From: Bisbaumannia sp015645095
GTDB taxonomy: Bacteria; Pseudomonadota; Gammaproteobacteria; Pseudomonadales; Halomonadaceae
Direction: 5' to 3'
Assembly: GCA_036871055.1 (NCBI GenBank)
Contig: CP141893.1
Location: 558,001-622,000, forward strand
DNA: 64,000 nucleotides
Position numbers and translations under genes: made by a program. Shown piece by piece: positions 59,825-64,000 of the stretch. The notes under the pieces are model-generated. The model made no database searches, was not told where the DNA came from, and saw only the letters and a list, made by a program, of their open reading frames with translations. Numbering within the stretch: position 1 is the first letter of the stretch; every line of letters starts with the position of its first letter.

Positions 59825-62521
59825 CTACTCCCCCTGGATCCGCGCCAGGAGGTCGCCGGCCAGGGCGATGGCCTCCTCGCGGCGGCGGATGTCCTGCTTC
59901 TGGTAGAGGCTGCGGATATGGGTCTTGACGGTGGTGGGGGCCACGCCGAGCTGTTCGGCGATCTGCTCGTTGGAGAGACCGGCATGGATCAGGCCGAGGA
60001 TCTGCCACTCGCGGCGGGTCAGCGGCGAGGTGCGGATCAGCTCCGGCACATCGGGGCGCGAGACGATGTCCTCGATCACGGCGTCGTCGAGCATCAGGCG
60101 TACTGCCTGGCCGAAGTCGCGCTGGCGTCCGGCCAGGCTCAGCAGCCGCTCGGCGCGCTCCCGGTCGAGGCGTTCCAGCCCACCCTCGGCCAGCAACGCC
60201 TGGAGCATCTCCGGTAGCGTTCGGCCCAGGCGCAGGAAGCTGCCGGTGAGGCCGGTGCGACCGGCCAGGGTCAGGGCCTGGCGCAGGTGCTCCAGGGCCG
60301 CTTCCTGGCATCCCCGCTGCCAGTCCAGGGCCGCCAGGCAGAGGCGGTTGCGGTTGGCGTCGGTGACCAGGCCGAGGCGGGCGGTGTGCTCCTCCAGGGC
60401 CTCGAGCAGCGCCTCGGCCTCGTCGAAGCGTTCCAGCAGGGTCAGGGCCCGGGCATGGTTGCGCACATTGCACTGCACGAAGTGGTTGCTGGCCACCGCC
60501 GGCTGGGGCGGCGGCGCCTCCTGCAGCCAGCGCGCCACGGCGTCGCGATCATCGTTGGCCTGCCACCAGCCGAGCAGGGTGGCGTGGGCATTGGCCAGCC
60601 AGTCGATATGGTAGTCGCCCTCGGCGAGGACCTTGCGCAGGCGGCGGATCTGGTCGGCGGCCTGGGCCTGGTCGCCCCGGGAGAGGGCCACCTTGGCCAG
60701 GCCGATATGGCACTGCAGCCCCCAGCGCTCGCCCTGGTTGTCGAGCACGGCGATGCCCTGCAGCGCGGCCTGCTCCGACTCCTCCAGGCGGTGCCACTCC
60801 CACAGCAGCTGGCTGCGGATGCGGTAGAGGAATTCGCTGATCGGCAGCCGCTCCAGGCCGCTGCGCTCCACCAGGGCCAGGGCCCGCTCCTGGACGTCGT
60901 AGGCGGCCTGCAGGCGGCCCTGGGCCACCAGGGTCTCGGAGTGGTGGCAGTGGGCCCACAGCAGCAACTGGTCGTCATGGATGCGGGCGGCTTCGCGCTC
61001 CACCTCCTGGATGCGACGCAGCGATTCCTCCAGGTGGCCCAGCACGAAGCGCGACTCGGCGAGGATCGCCGCCGCCGAGACCGGGGTGGCGGCCAGGTAG
61101 CGGGCCGGCAGGGCCAGGGCCGACTCGGCCAGGGGGGCGGCCCGCTCGGCATCGCCCTGGTTGATGGCCAACTGGGCGCGCAGGGTGGCGAACTCGGCGG
61201 CCAGGGCCTGCCACTCCGGGGCCTCCAGCTGCGCCTCGATCCAGTCGATGGCCTGGCGGGTGCGGCCGAACTGGTACTGGGCATGGCTGACCCAGCCGTG
61301 AATCAGGGTCAGTCGCGGCGAGGTGACCAGCCGGGTATCGCCCAGGGTGTCCAGGCCCCGGGCCAGCAGGGCGAAGTGGCCGTTGGCCAGCAGCGTCGGG
61401 CCCTGGGTCTCGATCAGCTCGGCCAGGGGGGCCGGCTCCTCCGCCTCGATGGCCTGGGCCAGGGCCAGGGCGGGGTCGCCGAGGGCCAGCCAGGCCTGGC
61501 TGGCGCGGCGGTGCAGCTGGCGCTGGGTCTCGAGGCTCAGCTCGTGGCGGCGATGGTGCAGGTAGCCGGCGAACAGCGGATGGAAGCGACACCACTGCTC
61601 ATGGGGCGCCAGGCGCTGGATAAACAGACCGGCGCGAATCAGGTCGTCGAGGCGCTGGGAGAGGCGATGCCCCTCCAGCAGGCGTGCTACCAGTGGCGGC
61701 GAGAAGCGCTCCAGGACCCCGAGCTGTAGTAGCAGCCGGCGATCCGCCTCGTCGAGAGCCTCGCCCAGCAGGTCGTCGAACCAGGCCACGAAGTCCGGGT
61801 GGCTGCCCTGCAGGCGATCCACCAGGGCGTCGAAGCCGGCCCGGGTGGTGGTGCGCTCCACCAGCCAGTTGAGGGCCATGGCCCAGCCCTCGGTGCGGCG
61901 CAGGGCGCGTTCCAGGCTGACCCGGGTGGGCGGGAAGCTGAGCTGTTCGGCGCACAGGGTCTGGGCCTCCTCCAGGTCGAAGGCCAGGGCGGTGGCATCC
62001 ACCTCCTCCAGCTCGCCACGCAGGCGCAGGGCGGCCAGGCCCAGGGGTGGGACGGTGCGGCCGATCAGGCTCAGGGTCAGCCAGGGGGGCTGATGGCGCA
62101 GCCACAGGCCGAGGCCCTCGAGGAGCTCGGGGTCGCGGATATGCTCGAACTCGTCCAGCACCAAGCGGCAGGGCGAGTGACTGGCCGGCAGGGCCGCCAG
62201 CCAGGCGGCCACGCTGTCGCCGAAGGCGGCCTGGGGCTCGGCCAGCTCGGCCTCGGGCAGCAGGCCGGCCAGGGCGGCGCGGAAGTAGGCGGCGAAGCGT
62301 GCCGGGGTATCGTCCTGGGCATCCAGGCGCAGCCAGGCCGCCTCCTGTTCCAGGGCCGGCAGGCGCTCGGCCAGCAGGGTGCTCTTGCCGTAGCCCGCCG
62401 GGGCCTGCACCACCTGCAGGCGCACCCGCTCGTCGAGCACGAAGTGGGCATTGAGACGTTCCCGGGCCACCACCCAGGGCGGCAGCGGCGGCGGCGAGAG
62501 CTTGCTGGGGATCAGGGACAT
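59825..62521 (-). CDS. malT: Maltose regulon transcriptional activator MalT
   Basis: 898 residues, against 901 in E. coli. STAND ATPase with Walker A QAPAGYGKSTLL near residue 45. A central helical-repeat sensor domain binds maltotriose in the family. The C-terminal LuxR-type helix-turn-helix contains VPELIRTSPLTRREWQILGL and SNEQIAEQLGVAPTTVKTHI, nearly the E. coli sequence. The start MSLIPSKLSPPPLPP matches MalT. It would bind the GGGGAGGAGG boxes near malE, amylase and lamB. The T6SS module separates it from the rest of the regulon. Confidence 0.95.
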   Translation of the reverse strand: MSLIPSKLSPPPLPPWVVARERLNAHFVLDERVRLQVVQAPAGYGKSTLLAERLPALEQEAAWLRLDAQDDTPARFAAYFRAALAGLLPEAELAEPQAAFGDSVAAWLAALPASHSPCRLVLDEFEHIRDPELLEGLGLWLRHQPPWLTLSLIGRTVPPLGLAALRLRGELEEVDATALAFDLEEAQTLCAEQLSFPPTRVSLERALRRTEGWAMALNWLVERTTTRAGFDALVDRLQGSHPDFVAWFDDLLGEALDEADRRLLLQLGVLERFSPPLVARLLEGHRLSQRLDDLIRAGLFIQRLAPHEQWCRFHPLFAGYLHHRRHELSLETQRQLHRRASQAWLALGDPALALAQAIEAEEPAPLAELIETQGPTLLANGHFALLARGLDTLGDTRLVTSPRLTLIHGWVSHAQYQFGRTRQAIDWIEAQLEAPEWQALAAEFATLRAQLAINQGDAERAAPLAESALALPARYLAATPVSAAAILAESRFVLGHLEESLRRIQEVEREAARIHDDQLLLWAHCHHSETLVAQGRLQAAYDVQERALALVERSGLERLPISEFLYRIRSQLLWEWHRLEESEQAALQGIAVLDNQGERWGLQCHIGLAKVALSRGDQAQAADQIRRLRKVLAEGDYHIDWLANAHATLLGWWQANDDRDAVARWLQEAPPPQPAVASNHFVQCNVRNHARALTLLERFDEAEALLEALEEHTARLGLVTDANRNRLCLAALDWQRGCQEAALEHLRQALTLAGRTGLTGSFLRLGRTLPEMLQALLAEGGLERLDRERAERLLSLAGRQRDFGQAVRLMLDDAVIEDIVSRPDVPELIRTSPLTRREWQILGLIHAGLSNEQIAEQLGVAPTTVKTHIRSLYQKQDIRRREEAIALAGDLLARIQGE

Positions 62522-62584
62522 GGCGGCATCGGGGAGCTGAATCGTTATAGTTTGCCCAGTATGCCTGCCGGGAGGGCGGGAGTG

Positions 62585-62614
62585 GGGCGACTACGACCAA
62601 GGTGGTAGTCGCCC
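62585..62614. terminator. Hairpin between kbl and malT
   Basis: GGGCGACTAC / GTAGTCGCCC 10-bp stem around an ACC/GGT inner stem, in the 169-bp gap downstream of kbl and upstream of malT. No T-tract. It may end tdh-kbl transcription or shield malT. Confidence 0.45.
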
Positions 62615-62690
62615 GTGCTTCTAGCGTCGCCGTCGTGTGGCCTTGCCCTGGCCGCATAGTCGTCGCCTGGGCGGCCGTGCCGCTGATTGG

Positions 62691-63881
62691 CTAGAGTCCC
62701 AGCCGTTCTTTGACTCGGCCGAAGGCCGCCAGGGCGAACTCCAGGTCGTCCCGGGAGAGGGCGGCGGAGACCTGGGTGCGGATGCGCGCCTTGCCCTGGG
62801 GCACCACCGGGTAGGAGAAGGCCACCACATAGATGCCCTCTTCGAGCATCGCCTCGGCGAAGCGCGCCGCCAGGGCGGCGTCGTGGAGCATCACCGGCAC
62901 GATGGGGTGCTCGCCGGGCAGCAGCTCGAAGCCGAGGGCCTCGAGGCCGGCGCGGAAGAGGTGGGTGTTCTCCGCCAGGCGATCCCGCAGCTCGCTGGAC
63001 TCGCTGACCAGCGCCAGGGCCTCGAGGGCCCCGGCCACCACCGGCGGCGCCACGGTATTGGAGAAGAGGTAGGGACGCGAGCGCTGGCGCAGCAGTTCCA
63101 CCACCTCCCGGCGGCCGCTGGTGTAGCCGCCGCTGGCGCCGCCCAGGGCCTTGCCCAGGGTGCCGGTGATGATGTCGACCCGATCCATGCAGCCCCGGTA
63201 CTCGTGGGTGCCGCGGCCGCCGGCGCCGAGGAAGCCGGTGGCGTGACAGTCGTCGAAGTGGACCAGGGCGCCGTAGCGTTCGGCCAGGTCGCAGATCTCG
63301 TCGAGGCGGGCGATATAGCCGTCCATGGAGAAGACGCCGTCGGTGGTGATCAGCTTGAAGCGGGCGCCGCGGCGGTCGGCCTCCTGAAGCTGGGCCTCCA
63401 GGTCGGCCATGTCGTTGTTGCGGTAGCGGTAGCGGCTCGCCTTGCACAGGCGGATGCCGTCGATGATGCTGGCGTGATTGAGCTCATCGGAGATCACCGC
63501 GTCCTCGGGGCCCAGCAGGGTCTCGAAGAGGCCGCCGTTGGCGTCGAAGCAGGAGGGGTAGAGGATGGTGTCCTCGGTGCCCAGGAAGTCGCTGAGCTTC
63601 TGCTCCAGCCGCTTGTGCAGGCTCTGGGTGCCGCAGATAAAACGCACCGAGGCGAGGCCATAGCCCCAGGTATCGAGGCCGGCCCGGGCGGCGGCGGTGA
63701 CCGCCGGGTGCTGGGCCAGGCCCAGGTAGTTGTTGGCGCAGAGGTTGAGCACCTCGCGACCCGAGTCGAGGCCCACGTGGGCGCCCTGAGGGGTGGTGAT
63801 CAGGCGTTCGTGCTTGGTCAGGCCGGCGGCCTCGATGGCCTCGAGCTCCTGGCGCAGGTGCTGGCGGAAATCGCCGTACAT
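62691..63881 (-). CDS. kbl: 2-amino-3-ketobutyrate coenzyme A ligase
   Basis: PLP enzyme that splits 2-amino-3-ketobutyrate with CoA into glycine and acetyl-CoA, the second step of threonine breakdown. The 396-residue protein starts MYGDFRQHLRQELEAIEAAG. The PLP lysine lies in IITGTLGKALGGASGGYTSG, and HFDDCHATGFLGAGGRGTHE binds the cofactor. It begins 11 bp after the tdh stop with GGAG between, so the two form the tdh-kbl operon. Confidence 0.96.
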   Translation of the reverse strand: MYGDFRQHLRQELEAIEAAGLTKHERLITTPQGAHVGLDSGREVLNLCANNYLGLAQHPAVTAAARAGLDTWGYGLASVRFICGTQSLHKRLEQKLSDFLGTEDTILYPSCFDANGGLFETLLGPEDAVISDELNHASIIDGIRLCKASRYRYRNNDMADLEAQLQEADRRGARFKLITTDGVFSMDGYIARLDEICDLAERYGALVHFDDCHATGFLGAGGRGTHEYRGCMDRVDIITGTLGKALGGASGGYTSGRREVVELLRQRSRPYLFSNTVAPPVVAGALEALALVSESSELRDRLAENTHLFRAGLEALGFELLPGEHPIVPVMLHDAALAARFAEAMLEEGIYVVAFSYPVVPQGKARIRTQVSAALSRDDLEFALAAFGRVKERLGL

Positions 63882-63892
63882 CGCTTTTCTCC

Positions 63893-64000
63893 CTATTCCC
63901 AGTTCAGTACCACCTTGCCCGCGGAGCCGTCGAGCATGGCGTCGAAGCCCTGCTGGAACTCCCGGTAGGGCAGGCGATGGGTGATCACCGGGGAGATATC
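63893..64000 (-). CDS. tdh: L-threonine 3-dehydrogenase (C-terminal end only)
   Basis: The last 35 codons are in the window: DISPVITHRLPYREFQQGFD and then AMLDGSAGKVVLNWE before TAG, matching the Tdh C-terminus. It oxidises threonine to 2-amino-3-ketobutyrate, the Kbl substrate. The rest lies beyond the right edge. Confidence 0.93.
   Translation of the reverse strand, partial: DISPVITHRLPYREFQQGFDAMLDGSAGKVVLNWE

Overview
The window is chromosomal DNA from a GC-rich, salt-adapted gammaproteobacterium. Gene order (suhB-trmJ-cysE-iscR-iscS; yajC-secD-secF next to tgt-queA) is of the Pseudomonas/oceanospirilllalean type. A ProVWX-type betaine importer, an alpha-amylase with the residues of chloride-dependent enzymes and an alpha-glucosidase of the Halomonas type point to Halomonas or a close relative. 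This genus call is an inference from gene content; no 16S rRNA gene is present. Coding density is high and antisense frames are long because of the GC content.

Layout. 1-12.2 kb is housekeeping: rlmN (cut by the left edge), ndk, a shortened isc locus (iscA, iscS, iscR, with no iscU/hscBA/fdx), cysE, trmJ, divergent suhB, then secF-secD-yajC-tgt-queA. 12.3-13.7 kb holds a tRNA-Leu(CAA) followed by a small accessory cassette (DUF2335 membrane protein plus small ORFs). 13.8-28.1 kb mixes a small membrane protein, rnk, a LysE-type exporter bordered by a MITE-like element, a pseudo-receiver/EAL protein, a PCuAC copper chaperone, an AidB-like acyl-CoA dehydrogenase, a translationally coupled Nudix-MoxR-DUF58-transglutaminase operon, a glutathione peroxidase, fabV, and an ArgR-type AraC regulator. 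28.3-34.6 kb is the arginine succinyltransferase (ast/aru) operon, astC-aruF-aruG-astD-astB, with an odd partial duplication between astD and astB. 34.6-37.3 kb has a lipoprotein, rmuC and a DUF21 protein; 37.3-40.5 kb is proVWX.

40.6-51.0 kb is an alpha-glucan/maltose regulon: a secreted amylase divergent from malE-malF-malG, then lamB, then malK and an alpha-glucosidase on the other strand. Its activator MalT lies at 59.8-62.5 kb. Exact matches to the MalT box (GGGGAGGAGG) lie in the amylase/malE intergenic region and twice upstream of lamB. Starch would be cut outside the cell, maltodextrins would cross LamB and MalEFGK, and the cytoplasmic glucosidase would finish hydrolysis.

Between the glucosidase and malT sits an orphan type VI secretion payload module (51.2-59.7 kb): hcp, vgrG, a DUF4123 adaptor, a 1206-residue colicin-like (VasX/BTH_I2691-like) putative effector and a two-TM putative immunity protein. 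It carries a textbook sigma-54 -24/-12 promoter, a perfect 36-bp palindrome upstream of it, AT-rich patches in effector and immunity genes, homopolymer tracts in the immunity gene, and a repeated effector-end/immunity-start junction that looks like the scar of a lost second module. This is the most notable accessory system in the window. The right end holds kbl and the last codons of tdh.
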